Shown in pieces: positions 33,901-44,600 of a stretch of DNA of 64,000 nucleotides. The position numbers and the translations under genes are program-made. Under the pieces are notes generated by a model. That model had not been told where the DNA came from, did not search any database, and saw nothing but the letters and a program-made list of their open reading frames with translations. The DNA is from Blattamonas nauphoetae. Taxonomy: Eukaryota > Preaxostyla > Oxymonadida. The first letter of the stretch is position 1. Every line of letters begins with the position of its first letter. The stretch lies in contig JARBJD010000183.1 of the NCBI GenBank assembly GCA_033064195.1, positions 1 through 64,000 on the forward strand. The letters are read 5' to 3'.

Positions 33901-36900
33901 CGATGAAACTGAACACGATTGAAGAATGAGTGTGCCAGATGTGAGAGTGATCAGAGGAGACGACGAGAGTGAGAATGATGAGACAGAGCACGATGTCAAC
34001 GAGAGAGACCCAGATTCCACAATGAACAGCGATCCAGTCCGTGTGTTGGTGTCTGTGTTCTGGTTGGATGATTTCGGGAGTGGAATGAATGAGATGGATG
34101 TGAACGAGAGAGGAGATGTCTGCGTGGTGAACGACGCGGTGTTTGCAACAGTGAGAACTTTGTTCGTGTTGTCCGATGATTTCACAGACAACTCTTGCGA
34201 TGATGTGAACCCAACTTTTTCTGTGATGTCACTGCTCACGACAATTGCTTCTCCAACTCCGACCTTGTCCGCATTTTTGGAGATCGATGAGCAGGGAAGA
34301 ACAGAAAGTCCACACTTTGAGTGAATTCCTCCAGTTCGATCAACGAACAGTGTCTTCGAATCATAAGGATGCCAGTGGTAGATCAGCTCCTCCACTTCTC
34401 CATTCGAGTCAATCACAACAAACTCGTCGATTTCGGACGGTGAGAATCGAGCTCCATTTGGTGTTGAAGGCCCCAAAGGCTCGATTTGAGAGGCGAGAGA
34501 TGAAATCGATGTTGAGTCCAGTCCAGTCGATGAAGAAATCACAAGATGACTTCCTTTTCCACTCGATGTGATTTCTCTCATTTTGGTTGTTCCTGTGAAT
34601 GAAAGAGTCGAGTCAGAATGAAGATGCAATGCTGTTCCAAGTGTGGCGTGAGTGAACGTGATGTGTTGGATCAGAGTGTCAATCAATGTCAGAGTTCCAT
34701 CTGACTTCACATCAATCAGCTTCGTCGTTTTCGCTGGAACAACCAGAGGCGACAATCTGTCTGACGATCCTATCAGACACGATGAGAACTTCATTTCTCC
34801 ATTTTCAACCACGAAAAGCGTCGCAGATGAACATGTCGCAGCAACTGTGAAGATCAGAGAGGTGAGCGAGAGTGTTTTCAAGGGTGTGTTGATTGTCATT
34901 GAGCTGGTGTCGTTCAACGTGATCGTCCGTCTTTCTTCTGATGATGACTTCAGAGTGATTGATGAGTCGACCGAGAGAGATGTGGAGAGTGTGGTGGAGA
35001 CTGAGAACGAGATCGTGTTAATCGCGTTCTTTCCAGCTGAGGTGAAGGCAGAGTCGAGGGTTGTGCATTTGAATGTCGACGATCCACAGTTCGGATGATC
35101 AACAGCATCATCATCTTCTCCAATCACCACTTCTGAAGAAGGAGACACCAGCCAATACACAAGCGACCCTCTCCTCCACTTCTCACTTTCGTCCATCGAA
35201 ATGTCTTCTCCCCAAAGTGATGTGAGATGCTGTTTTGTTTGGAGATCTTCGTCCCACTGTTCTGGTTTCAGTTGTGTTTTGAAGCTTCGTCCTTTCAGTG
35301 TGAGATACTTCCCTGTTTGTTGATCCGAGATGACATTTGTGAGTTTCAGAGTGGTGAAAGTGACATCACCTGTTGTCTCCACCTCAATTATCGTTGTGTC
35401 TTTGAATGTCAAATTTGTGAAGATCGAGTTCGTCATTTCAAACGAAGGTAATCCATGCTCGTCATCTTCAGATGGTTGTGGAGTGAATGAGACGAGAGGA
35501 ACATCGTAAACGGAGGGGGAAGTCTTTGCAGGAGGTGAGAATGTGACAAGACTCAGGATGAGTGAGATCCCGACAGATGAGATCGGAGAAATGGCAGATG
35601 TCGTGGCTGCTGTGCTGATTATGCTGTAATTAAAGACATCCAGTTTTCCTTCTTTCGACGTGATTTTCACTGCGCCATGTTTCGGCTTCAGATGCAGCTT
35701 CACTCCATTCATTACTAACCTCGATCGATCTTCGATCGTAAAGATGACAGCATCGCTTGAATCATACGCTGAGACCAGAGTGACTGTGTAATTGTCACTG
35801 TAGTATGTATTGATCGCATACAAGAGGACATCTTGATCGGTCAAAACCAGTGGGTCCGTCGTCATCGTTAATGATTCTTGGAGAAGGTCTCGATGATACA
35901 AAGTTCCGTTTGGATATGACGTTCGGAGATACTGGAGAGCGAAATGGAGAGTCTTGCATCTTTGAGTGCTCCATTTGCAAGATTCTGTCAAAGTTCCATC
36001 ATTTCGAACTTTGAGTGTTGGGAATGGGATGAAATCAGAAATCTGGTCGAGTTGGGCTTGTGTTGTGTTGTGGTTCTCGATTTCGAGATGAGGAAAGGCG
36101 CTGTACGATTCACCACCACAGTTCGACAATCGTGTTGGACCATCACTCCCCAGAACTGACTCTTCCACAAACACATCATTCCCAAATCTCGCTTTGTTCC
36201 CCTCGAAGTGATCGACAGAAAAGAAGAGCGGTCGATCTGCTGTTGTCTCGCCCTTCACATACACCGCTCCTCCCTTCCCTCCATCCACACCATCCACCAC
36301 ATCGGCCGCAGTGTTGTTGGTGAATGTGGATTCGTAACTGGTGTAGAGAGGCTTGACATGATTATCACCTTTCAGCTCAACGAAGAGAGCACCCCCTCTC
36401 TTTGCCACGTTGGATACGAACGATGCAGTGCGGAGGACAAGATTCGAAGAACATAAATGAGCCGCTCCGCCATCCTCCGCAGCAGAGCAACTGGTGAACT
36501 TCCCGATAAGACAGACTTGTGAGTCCTTAGCGAAGAGGACTCCACCGTTGCTTGCTGAACAACCAGTGAAAATGCAGTTAGATGAGGTCTCGAATGTTGA
36601 ATCCACACAAAAAAAGACACCTCCGTTGCGAGCTGAGAGTGTCTTATACGTGGAGCTGGATTTAGCAGAGATTGTGATGGTACAGTTGTCAGCATGGAGG
36701 ACGCATCCATCCGAAGATGACTTGAGATTTGAGATCTCGGTCACTTCGAGAGTGAAATCACAATTCACGGCGTTCACAATTGAGACTTGCATGTGTGTGA
36801 CTGATGATGGTTTGATAGAAATGGTCTTGATTGTCGCATTCGCCATTCCTTCCACGTTGATGAATGGAGATGTTGTGAGAGATTTGAGGGCTGAAATTGG

Positions 36901-39900
36901 TGGATTTGTGCTCAACCACACGAAGACGCCATCTCGTTGTGATCGCTTCGTTTGGACAAACGGGACATCGTCCAATGTGAGTGTTGCGGGGAGGGTGATA
37001 GAGGTGAGGTCCAGAGTCAATCCTTCCGAATCAATGAATGGTGCGATGAGTGGTGAAGTGACCTTCATTGTGAGAGTGACTTGTTGAAGGAAGAGAGAGG
37101 AAAGAGGATCAAGAACGAAGGCAGAGTTCTCCAGAATGTTGAATGACAACGTAACCAACGTGAAATTGAGCGATGAGTTGATCAATCCGCAGAAAACTTG
37201 ATCTGTTTGCTCGACAGTCAGAATGGAATTAAAGGCTTGGACGAAGCGAACCTGCACAGACGAGTTCTCCATGGTGAATGGGGTCATCGTTTCATTGTAA
37301 TCGAAGTCAGTTTTGATGAGTGTGTGTGCATTGTTGCGTAGACGATCGCTGAGGAGGTATTGAAGAGTGATTTGGTCTGTGAAGATCGAGGGCATGGTGT
37401 TTGAATCTGCCCAATTCAGAGGAATATCAATGCCATCGCTGATCATCCAGAGAATGCCTGGAGGAGGAATGATCGGATGGATGGAGTTGATGAGGAAGGT
37501 GTGTGCTGATGGGAAAGACTGTTGAGTCGCCAAGTTGAGAGTGAGTTGGGATTCGGCGAAGTTGTTCAAAACAACATCGTCGCCTTTCAGAGATGAATCC
37601 ACATCAATCCCAGCCAAGTTCTGATCAAATTTGTTCCATTCCATCTCAACTGAACTCGAATCACCTGCTCCCTCCAAATCAATCACTCCTGCTCGTCCAT
37701 TTGTTGTGCACACTCCAAATCGACTGAAGACAATCGTAACTTCTCCACTTGTCTTTCCCTCAACGCAGCTTGCACATTGAGTTGCTTCGACAGGTGATGG
37801 TTTGGGAGATGTTCGAGTGATAGTGACGAAATACGTGTTTTTGAGAATGAGAGAAGCAGAACCTGAGACTGTGATCAGAACGTCTGATGAGAGAATGTCT
37901 GTGAAAGAGGAATGGGAGATTTGCGTTGTGCCAGAAGTGAGCAATATCAGCGAGACAGTCTGACCAGAAACACCATCAATGAATGTTCGAGTGAAGAGCA
38001 AGCTGACATCTTCGTCCATCACTGCAAGCGTCGTCGACAGTGTTGATGGGATCAGCTTCATCGAGCGAAGTGTCAGCTTCCCTCCACTTTTTGGTTTGAA
38101 CCCAGCGGTCGACAACTCAGTGCAATGAAAGTTGGTCGTGTTCGATCCAGTACCAACAATCTCCACATCGTGTTTGATTTCGAGAAGTGATGCCTCAAAA
38201 TGTGGTCCTTCCGACAGAAACACGATGTTGGGAAGGAGTGACTCGTCGGAGAGTGTCGCGAGGGCAGCTGAGAGTGAGGAGTGGTCAGAGAAGCCTTCTT
38301 CTGCTGGCCAAGTTCCGACTCGCATTTTGTTCGTTTCTGGTTCTGATGTCACTTCCTTGAAGAATGGACAAGCAACTTTGCTTGAGATTGAGTTTGCAGT
38401 GATCGTTCTGTTTGCAGTGCATCCAACCACTGAAGACTCGTTCAAGAGCAGTATTCCATCGCCTGTGAGGACAAAATCATTGTAATATGCTTGTTGAAGG
38501 AGAAAACGACAGTTGTCCATGAAGAATGAATTACCTCCATCAAAAAACAGGATTGACGATCGACTTCCGATTAAATTGTTGAATGTGCAGGAGTGAGCGA
38601 AAAAAGGTGTGTCCACAAGGCTGAAAAATTCTTCCGAGTTTGATGCTCCACAATCGGTGAAAGTGCATGAATCAATGGTGAGAGATGAAATTGATTTTGT
38701 GTTGACCAACGCTCGACCATTCTGTGAGCATTCTGAGAATATGCATTGATGGAGGAAGAGATGCCGAGATGGTTGTTCAATGTAGATTTGAGAATAACGA
38801 TCATAAGTCCCAGTGAAGGTTGTTCCAGAAATGAGGATATTGGCTGAGACACGGGTGACAAAGGAATGATAAGTCTGATCCATCACACAATCTAGAATCA
38901 TGATTGGGTCAACCGGAGAGAAGATGGATGACCATCCCAATGATCCAGAGAATTTAGTTCGAACGAAAGCTAACTGCCTGGAGGGATTGATTTGTTTTAG
39001 TATTATCGTTGATTTGATTCCTTTGAAGTCTGTGTCGGAAATCTCAAAATAACACGTTGTTTTGACGGTTGGGACGAAGTTCACAGTAGATCCTGTGGTC
39101 TTCTCATCAGCAATCAGCCGACAGTTTGTAATTCTCAACCCACCGCCTGAATGAGGCAGATGAGAAATGGACCCTCCATTCTTTGTTTTGGTGGGGTCGC
39201 CAGTGAGTGTGAAGTTCGAGTCGACGATATGGAGATGATGAGCACTATTATTTGTCCCGATTGCTCCTCCATTGTGGGTTTGGGATGTTGTGGACGTTGG
39301 ATACCAATTTTGGAAGCTGCACGAATCGACTGTGGCTGTTGGATTGGACGTTGACTGGTGAAGTGGTCTGATGCCGACACATCCTGCAAAAATGGGTTGT
39401 TTTGAAGTTTTGGAGCAGAGTGTGCAGTTCTCAAACTTGCACAATGTGAGATTGACGTCCAACACTCCTTGATAGAGCAATGCTGAACCTCCTTCAGGCG
39501 TAGAGCTTGAATCTGTGTTGAGTACCATGTTGAAGAACCAGCAGCGCGTGAAGGTGACAGCCATATCAGTGTATCTGAGTCTTGTGACTCCATCGTAGAC
39601 TGTTCCTGTGAAGGGGTCGTCTTCGCTGTCACCTTCTTCGGCAGGGGAGTCGGGGGTGTTGGTGGGGGCGAGAGAGGAGGAGAGGGTGGGTGTGTGGGGA
39701 GAGAGTGAGGGGCGTTCAGACGATGTTGTCAAGCACCAGTTGAACGAGCTGTTCGAGCACACAAACCCTCCGCCTCCATTCATGTCCCGCAATGTCGATC
39801 CCGAAAGATGGTTGTTGCTTCCCCAGATCCCACATCCAACCATTCGCTGCGAAAACAACGGCGAAACAGGACGAACTGTTCCTGGCAACGACGACACATT

Positions 39901-40647
39901 CGAAAATGACAGTTCCGAGAATGTCGTGCAGATTCCTTCGAAATTCGACGAAATTCCACTTTGCGAAGGCTGGGCTACTCCAATTCCGTCAGCTCCAATC
40001 ACTTTTGTGTTCGCGATTCTTGTGCCTACGATGTCCAAATCAAATGATTCTGATCCTCCACCTCCGCGAATATCCTCCACAATCGGGGCCAGTCGCTGTT
40101 CTGAGTTGTCCAGTGTGCATCCGACCAAGGTGATCGACGATGATGTTTGAGGTGAATGAGATGCTCCTTGTAAAACAAAGAGGGAGTGCAGTCTGGTCCA
40201 GAGGAAGCCACTATTTGTGATGTGGACGGAAGAGGATGTGATGGAAGCACACATCACATCTCCATTCGACGATTCCGAGTAAAGATCAAAAGTCACATCC
40301 AAGACTGATAATGATGCATTATGAAGTTGAAACAAGTTGTTCATTCCATGTGATTGCTTGGTATTGTGACAATTCGGAGAATCAAGTTCGATTTTATGTT
40401 GGCCATTGTGATAATGAAGAGTTGAATGATTTAGTCCATTCAGAGTCAGGCTGGTTGAATGGATGACTTGGTTTGAAGTAAACGCTCTACCATTTGGGAG
40501 TGTGATCAATTGCGGACCATCCACTGTTTTGGAAGGAAATTCTTTGTGAAGGATGGTTTCGAGGTTGATGGATTTCTGGACGTCGAAAGCCTGTATTTTG
40601 GGGATGAACGAGACAAGAATCAGGTGAATGATGTACAAGTGTATCAT
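30967..40647 (-). CDS. Giant Pmp-like receptor pseudokinase B, intact
   Basis: A single uninterrupted frame of 3,226 residues ending in TGA, the reference copy of the array. Order: signal peptide (Met-Ile-His-Leu-Tyr-Ile-Ile-His-Leu-Ile-Leu); a beta-helix ectodomain with Pmp-like Gly-Gly-Val/Ala and Phe-x-Gly/Asn-Cys repeats around 36700-36250; a membrane helix near 32000-31910; and a kinase-like domain near 31640-31000. Catalytic motifs are degenerate: Leu-Ser-Pro-His-Trp-Ile-Ile-Leu-Asp stands where HRDxxxxN is expected and Leu-Arg-Ile where DFG would be; Asn-Ala-Pro-Glu and the C-lobe helices remain. The N-terminal 60 residues and the segment after the Cys-Gly-Ser-Asn-Ser-Val-Trp-Cys motif differ from A and C. 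A cell-surface sensor or adhesin with a scaffolding kinase-fold tail is inferred. Confidence 0.93.
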   Translation of the reverse strand: MIHLYIIHLILVSFIPKIQAFDVQKSINLETILHKEFPSKTVDGPQLITLPNGRAFTSNQVIHSTSLTLNGLNHSTLHYHNGQHKIELDSPNCHNTKQSHGMNNLFQLHNASLSVLDVTFDLYSESSNGDVMCASITSSSVHITNSGFLWTRLHSLFVLQGASHSPQTSSSITLVGCTLDNSEQRLAPIVEDIRGGGGSESFDLDIVGTRIANTKVIGADGIGVAQPSQSGISSNFEGICTTFSELSFSNVSSLPGTVRPVSPLFSQRMVGCGIWGSNNHLSGSTLRDMNGGGGFVCSNSSFNWCLTTSSERPSLSPHTPTLSSSLAPTNTPDSPAEEGDSEDDPFTGTVYDGVTRLRYTDMAVTFTRCWFFNMVLNTDSSSTPEGGSALLYQGVLDVNLTLCKFENCTLCSKTSKQPIFAGCVGIRPLHQSTSNPTATVDSCSFQNWYPTSTTSQTHNGGAIGTNNSAHHLHIVDSNFTLTGDPTKTKNGGSISHLPHSGGGLRITNCRLIADEKTTGSTVNFVPTVKTTCYFEISDTDFKGIKSTIILKQINPSRQLAFVRTKFSGSLGWSSIFSPVDPIMILDCVMDQTYHSFVTRVSANILISGTTFTGTYDRYSQIYIEQPSRHLFLHQCIFSECSQNGRALVNTKSISSLTIDSCTFTDCGASNSEEFFSLVDTPFFAHSCTFNNLIGSRSSILFFDGGNSFFMDNCRFLLQQAYYNDFVLTGDGILLLNESSVVGCTANRTITANSISSKVACPFFKEVTSEPETNKMRVGTWPAEEGFSDHSSLSAALATLSDESLLPNIVFLSEGPHFEASLLEIKHDVEIVGTGSNTTNFHCTELSTAGFKPKSGGKLTLRSMKLIPSTLSTTLAVMDEDVSLLFTRTFIDGVSGQTVSLILLTSGTTQISHSSFTDILSSDVLITVSGSASLILKNTYFVTITRTSPKPSPVEATQCASCVEGKTSGEVTIVFSRFGVCTTNGRAGVIDLEGAGDSSSVEMEWNKFDQNLAGIDVDSSLKGDDVVLNNFAESQLTLNLATQQSFPSAHTFLINSIHPIIPPPGILWMISDGIDIPLNWADSNTMPSIFTDQITLQYLLSDRLRNNAHTLIKTDFDYNETMTPFTMENSSVQVRFVQAFNSILTVEQTDQVFCGLINSSLNFTLVTLSFNILENSAFVLDPLSSLFLQQVTLTMKVTSPLIAPFIDSEGLTLDLTSITLPATLTLDDVPFVQTKRSQRDGVFVWLSTNPPISALKSLTTSPFINVEGMANATIKTISIKPSSVTHMQVSIVNAVNCDFTLEVTEISNLKSSSDGCVLHADNCTITISAKSSSTYKTLSARNGGVFFCVDSTFETSSNCIFTGCSASNGGVLFAKDSQVCLIGKFTSCSAAEDGGAAHLCSSNLVLRTASFVSNVAKRGGALFVELKGDNHVKPLYTSYESTFTNNTAADVVDGVDGGKGGAVYVKGETTADRPLFFSVDHFEGNKARFGNDVFVEESVLGSDGPTRLSNCGGESYSAFPHLEIENHNTTQAQLDQISDFIPFPTLKVRNDGTLTESCKWSTQRCKTLHFALQYLRTSYPNGTLYHRDLLQESLTMTTDPLVLTDQDVLLYAINTYYSDNYTVTLVSAYDSSDAVIFTIEDRSRLVMNGVKLHLKPKHGAVKITSKEGKLDVFNYSIISTAATTSAISPISSVGISLILSLVTFSPPAKTSPSVYDVPLVSFTPQPSEDDEHGLPSFEMTNSIFTNLTFKDTTIIEVETTGDVTFTTLKLTNVISDQQTGKYLTLKGRSFKTQLKPEQWDEDLQTKQHLTSLWGEDISMDESEKWRRGSLVYWLVSPSSEVVIGEDDDAVDHPNCGSSTFKCTTLDSAFTSAGKNAINTISFSVSTTLSTSLSVDSSITLKSSSEERRTITLNDTSSMTINTPLKTLSLTSLIFTVAATCSSATLFVVENGEMKFSSCLIGSSDRLSPLVVPAKTTKLIDVKSDGTLTLIDTLIQHITFTHATLGTALHLHSDSTLSFTGTTKMREITSSGKGSHLVISSSTGLDSTSISSLASQIEPLGPSTPNGARFSPSEIDEFVVIDSNGEVEELIYHWHPYDSKTLFVDRTGGIHSKCGLSVLPCSSISKNADKVGVGEAIVVSSDITEKVGFTSSQELSVKSSDNTNKVLTVANTASFTTQTSPLSFTSISFIPLPKSSNQNTDTNTRTGSLFIVESGSLSLTSCSVSSFSLSSSPLITLTSGTLILQSCSVSSITRSSGNGTVLSTEMSTGKRLLLDEIEFSSMSSSKDSPILALSFPPFDESNPDPLFAFTLTNLSFNSMTGMESEPPCFISLVGHDLASWIEVGDDRFADSYTKDSGLDHYSSFDETLELPASLLFYLLPSSGPVGVSDSGYNVSKCGSNSVWCRTITLSLTRLSDQHTDEIVVMTRASLSSSISLPNGVRLSGNDSVNLSTLQVFDEGSFVTIGTNTASISILVLSLPSTQTAEAVIVHSSTKLTLSNLELSSTSESSARFLKVTAGKAEMSEIEIRSSMASNSILFWILGGTVTASQFHVECGIAPNGTIVHIEGGSLSLTGMTATSSKPIEGRLVSLTNAVLNVTDLKLTKQTFTNALLEMSSFGESTISDMNISECSGWTMLTVRDGDSLTIRNSVFSSLTAPTRLNFGENSDLCVWERSLIEIEGTPTSLSNAVLMHIPQGAISISDAPLSLSGCTFSSNSPSNLEWPSLRRNVKYTNGTVNVNTIHAGDGHSSPHLWMWTSECSVMKDDEIEHSPLFIPTLSNKSSSTLDNKQKFYSVSIVGTMMIPCGLSLEVFEAGFESKSNSGKPLPFEISSLSPSKWTETELLFVLPQSSLLTLDKNLDHRCRLVFGDGQTTDSFSLIGNGKGNMSQGGVITSIVIPIVAVILVALLLIIIVIVLCRRRKMKKNASEKDNQELDTTDAVDVMKDEDDAPNSTLEPIIGTSTGRVHEHSLLMISQAKEQDRLIHGPDGTPVVPLHFGDTQHVEAVRCDEKEGVVQVDPRNTLYHRLHVEKKVDFDKKRMGVQITQGLERMLTTSPFSEVFSRLSPHWIILDQSNNVFLRIEDLPNQLSHAKQTTTSQSKNGEDRRWNAPEQDTEEGNEANMKPIDRTKVSVFRLGLVLWELETELVPFGELDAVNASRQMKAGVMPLIHNWADESFADLVRECLSLAPDERPTLGDVKSRLESLNSNAPVADQPRRNNGEAAASKLLSN

Positions 40648-40790
40648 GGAGGTACGGAGATGTGAGAGTTAGCCGAATGGCAATGTAAGTGTCTGCTTGG
40701 AAGACAGAAAAGCTATGAATGGGTTCGATCAAGTTGTCCCAAATTTTGAGTTGGTTGATGATTGACTCGAATCGGAGCAGGGTTAAGAGG
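40648..40790. promoter_or_regulatory. 5' flank of gene B
   Basis: Upstream region of gene B up to the junction with gene C's 3' block. It does not resemble the A/C 5' block, consistent with the different N-terminus of B. Confidence 0.35.
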
Positions 40791-41663
40791 TCATCATACA
40801 CTAGAAACTTTGATTAGTGATTCAGAAAAGTGTTCGTGTAATGGTGAGGATCTCGCTCAAGTGACATGCAGATGTGAAGAAAAGCCGGATGGGTCCCAGT
40901 CAAGGGTTGTGATGTGAATCTGGTGAAACTCAATGGTGGTTGGCAAATGAATCGATCGAATCAGCCCAGAAGACTGACCGAACGATGTCCGAGTGATGAA
41001 ATGACAACAGAAAACGAGGAAACATGACAAGCGAGATCAACGATGTGGCGAAATGGAGGTGATGTGGAAGTCGACAATGATGACGATCAGCTGAGAGAGA
41101 CAATTGTCGAAGGCAGGAAGTGAAAAGGAAAATCAAACACAAGGAAATCAGAAAGAGAAAAGAAGAAGGGGCAGATGAGCACTGCAAGATGAAGAAGTGT
41201 GATGGAGGGGAAAGAAGGAGTCATAGTGAAGTCATGAATGAGAGAAGTGGGTCAGGTTGGGCATGAAGACGATCGAACAGGCATCAGAGGTTCGAATGGT
41301 GAAGTGAATGGGATCGACCGTCGTCTCTTTCCAGTTTTGAGGGGTGCTGGTCAATATGGAGCGACTATGTTGGTGATTTTGAAAGAAGGACATGCTGAGG
41401 TGGAGTGACGTGAATTTCCAGAACGATGAGTGCTGTTTGTGGTCGATCTGATTCTTTGTGAAGGGTGTTGAGTGCACGATGGATTTGAAAGCTCTGTGAA
41501 AGGCTTCAGCGGAGTGGACAGTGACGTGAAAACGAAGATCTGATGACGTGAGTGGTGTTTGAACTGTGTTGGAAATCTAGTTTCGGTGTCAAGGGAAAAG
41601 TGAAGTGGAAGGTGCCAAAAGAAGTGAATGTGTTGTTCGATTGGTGACGTGATTGTTTGGAAC
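40791..41663. repeat. Shared 3' flank of giant gene C
   Basis: Third copy of the 3' block, about 870 bp, shorter than the others because of internal deletions. Starts with ACACTAGAAACTTTGATTAG as in copy A. Confidence 0.8.
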
Positions 41664-44600
41664 TCAGTTCGACAGAAGTTTGGAAGCAGCTGCTTCTCCG
41701 TTGTCCGGTTGAGGTAGTTCAGCGACGGGTGCATTCGAGTTGAGCGATTCGAGACGAGATTTCACATCACCCAAAGTGGGACGTTCGTCGGGAGCCAGAG
41801 AGAGGCATTCGCGAACAAGATCGGCAAACGATTCGTCAGCCCAGTTGTGGATCAGAGGCATCACTCCTGCCTTCATCTGCCGAGACGCATTCACTGCATC
41901 CAGCTCCCCAAACGGCACAAGTTCAGTCTCAAGTTCCCACAAGACCAGGCCGAGCCGAAAAACCGACACTTTCATTTGATCAATGGAAATCTGTTTCGCA
42001 TCCCCGTCTTCTTTCGTGTCTTGTTCAGGTGCATTCCAGCGACGATCTTCCCCACTCTTCGATTGACTCGCTGTGGTTGGCTTGGCGTGAGAGATCTGGT
42101 TTGACAGATCCTCAATTCGCAGAAAGACATTGTTCGATTGATCCAAAATGATCCAGTGAGGCGACAGGCGACTGAACACTTCGCTGAAAGGACTCGTCGT
42201 CAGCATTCGTTTCAGACCTGTCACAATCTGAACTCCCATCTGCTTCTTGTCAAAGTCCACCTTCTTTTCGACGTGCAGACGATGGTAGAGTGTGTTTCTT
42301 GGATCAACCTGAACAATTCCCTCTTTCTCGTCACATCTCACAGCATCCACATATTGCACAAGACCATAGTCAAGCTGAACCATGGGTGTGTTCTCATGAT
42401 CTTGGATTTGGTGGCCTTGTTCTTTGGCTTGGCTGATCATGAGGAGCGAGTGTTCGTGGACACGTCCAGTTGAAGCTCCTAAGATCGGTTTGATTGTGCT
42501 GTTTTGAGCATCATCTTCGTCCTTCATCACATCGACTGCATCTGTTGTGTCCAGTTCTTGGCTTTCTTTTTCTGATGCATTCTTCTTCATCTTTCGGCGA
42601 CGGCATACAACGATCACGATGATGATCAGAAGCAGAACAACGAGGATCGCAGCAACAATCGGAACCACAATCGAAGTGATCACTCCTCCCTGAGACATGT
42701 TCCCTTTCCCCTTTCCAATCAGCGAGAACGAGTCGGTCGTCTGTCCATCTCCAAACACAAGTCGGCATCGATGATCCAATTTCTTGTCCAATGAAGTCAG
42801 AGACGACTGGGGGAGGACGAACGATAATTCGGTTTCAGTCCACTTCGACGGTTCGAGAGACGAGATCTCGAAAGGAAGTGGTTGTCCAGAGTTCAATTTC
42901 GATTCGAATCCAGCTTCAAACACTTCCAAAGACAGACCACAAGGAATCATCATCGTTCCAACAATCGAAACTGAATAGAATTTCTGTTTGTTGTCGAATG
43001 TGCTCGATGACTTGTTGGAGAGTGTTGGCACGAAGAGAGGCGACCGTTCAATTTCATCATCCTTCATCACTGAGCATTCAGATGTCCACATCCAAAGATG
43101 AGGCGACGAGTGTCCATCACCACCTCCAAATCCAGTCAATGACACTGTTCCATTGACGCACTTGACGTTTCGTCGAAGAGAAGGCCATTCCAAGTTCGAA
43201 GGAGAATTCGAGCTGAATGTGCAACCAGACAACGTCAGAGGAGCGTCTGAGATCGAGATCGCTCCTTGCGGGATGTGCGTCAGAACTGCGTTTGAGAGTG
43301 ATGTCGGAGTCCCTTCAATCTCAATCAGGCTTCTCTCCCAGACACACAAATCTGAATTGTCAGCAAAGTTCAATCCTGCTGGTGCTGTCAGAGAGGAGAA
43401 GACAGAGTTTCGGATCGTCAGCGAGTCTCCATCTCGAGCTGTCAGGATCGTCCATCCAGAGCACTCCGAAATGTCCATGTCGCTCATCGTGCTTGCTCCA
43501 AACGAAGACATCCCCAAAAGTGCATTCGAGAATGTCTGTTTCGACAGTTTCATGTCAGTCACGTTCAATGCTGCGTTGGTCACTGACAAGAGTCTTCCGT
43601 CAATCGGTTTTGAGGAAGTCGCTGTCATTCCAGTCAAACTCAGATTTCCTCCATCAACGTGAACAATCGTTCCATTCGGTGCAATTCCAGATTCCACATG
43701 GAACTTATAGGCTGTCACAGTTCCTCCCAGAATCCAGAAAAGAATCGAGTTCGAGGCCATCGACGATCGGATCTCGATCTCTGACATTTCTGCTTTTCCA
43801 GCTGTCACTTTCAGAAAGCGAGCTGACGATTCTGATGACGATGACAGTTCAAGATTCGAGAGTGAGAGTCTCGTGGAAGAGTGAACAATCACTGCCTCGG
43901 CTGTTTGAGTCGAGGGAAGACAGAATGTCAGCTTCGAAATCGTCGTGAAGTCGATGTCTTCAGACACCAATGAACCAGAGGCAGACACAACACACGTGCT
44001 CAGTGAACTTGGATTCCCAGCAAATGTCAACTCGTCGGGAAGTGCGATCGATGTCGACAGCGTCACTTCGTCCATCACAACAATCTTCTTCGTGTTCTGC
44101 GCTGACAGGCGAGTCAGTGACAGTTCAATCGTTGAACACCAAACACTGTTCGATCCACACTTCGCCATGTTGTACCCAGAATCCGACACTCCAACTGGTC
44201 CTGAAGATGGCAGCAGATAAAACAGAAGCGATGCTGAAAGATCGATTTCTTCGTCCACACTCCACAAATCTGAAATTGGTGAGTCGTCGCTGTACGAGTT
44301 TTCGAATCGATAATCACCAACTTTGATCCAGTTCGCCAGGCCATGGCCAACCAGAGAGATGAAACATGGAGGTTCAGTTTCCATTCCAGTCATGCTGTTG
44401 AATGAAAGAGTCGTCAGAGTGAAGTCGAAGAGAGGATCAGGATTGGATTCGTCGAATGGAGGGAATGAAAGAGCCAGAATCGGTGAATCTTTCGATGATG
44501 ACATCAACCAGAATTCGATCTCATCCAGCAACAACGACTTCCCTGTTGACATTTCGGTGCTCAAAACTGTGCCATTTCCTGACGAGCGAGTGATCGATGA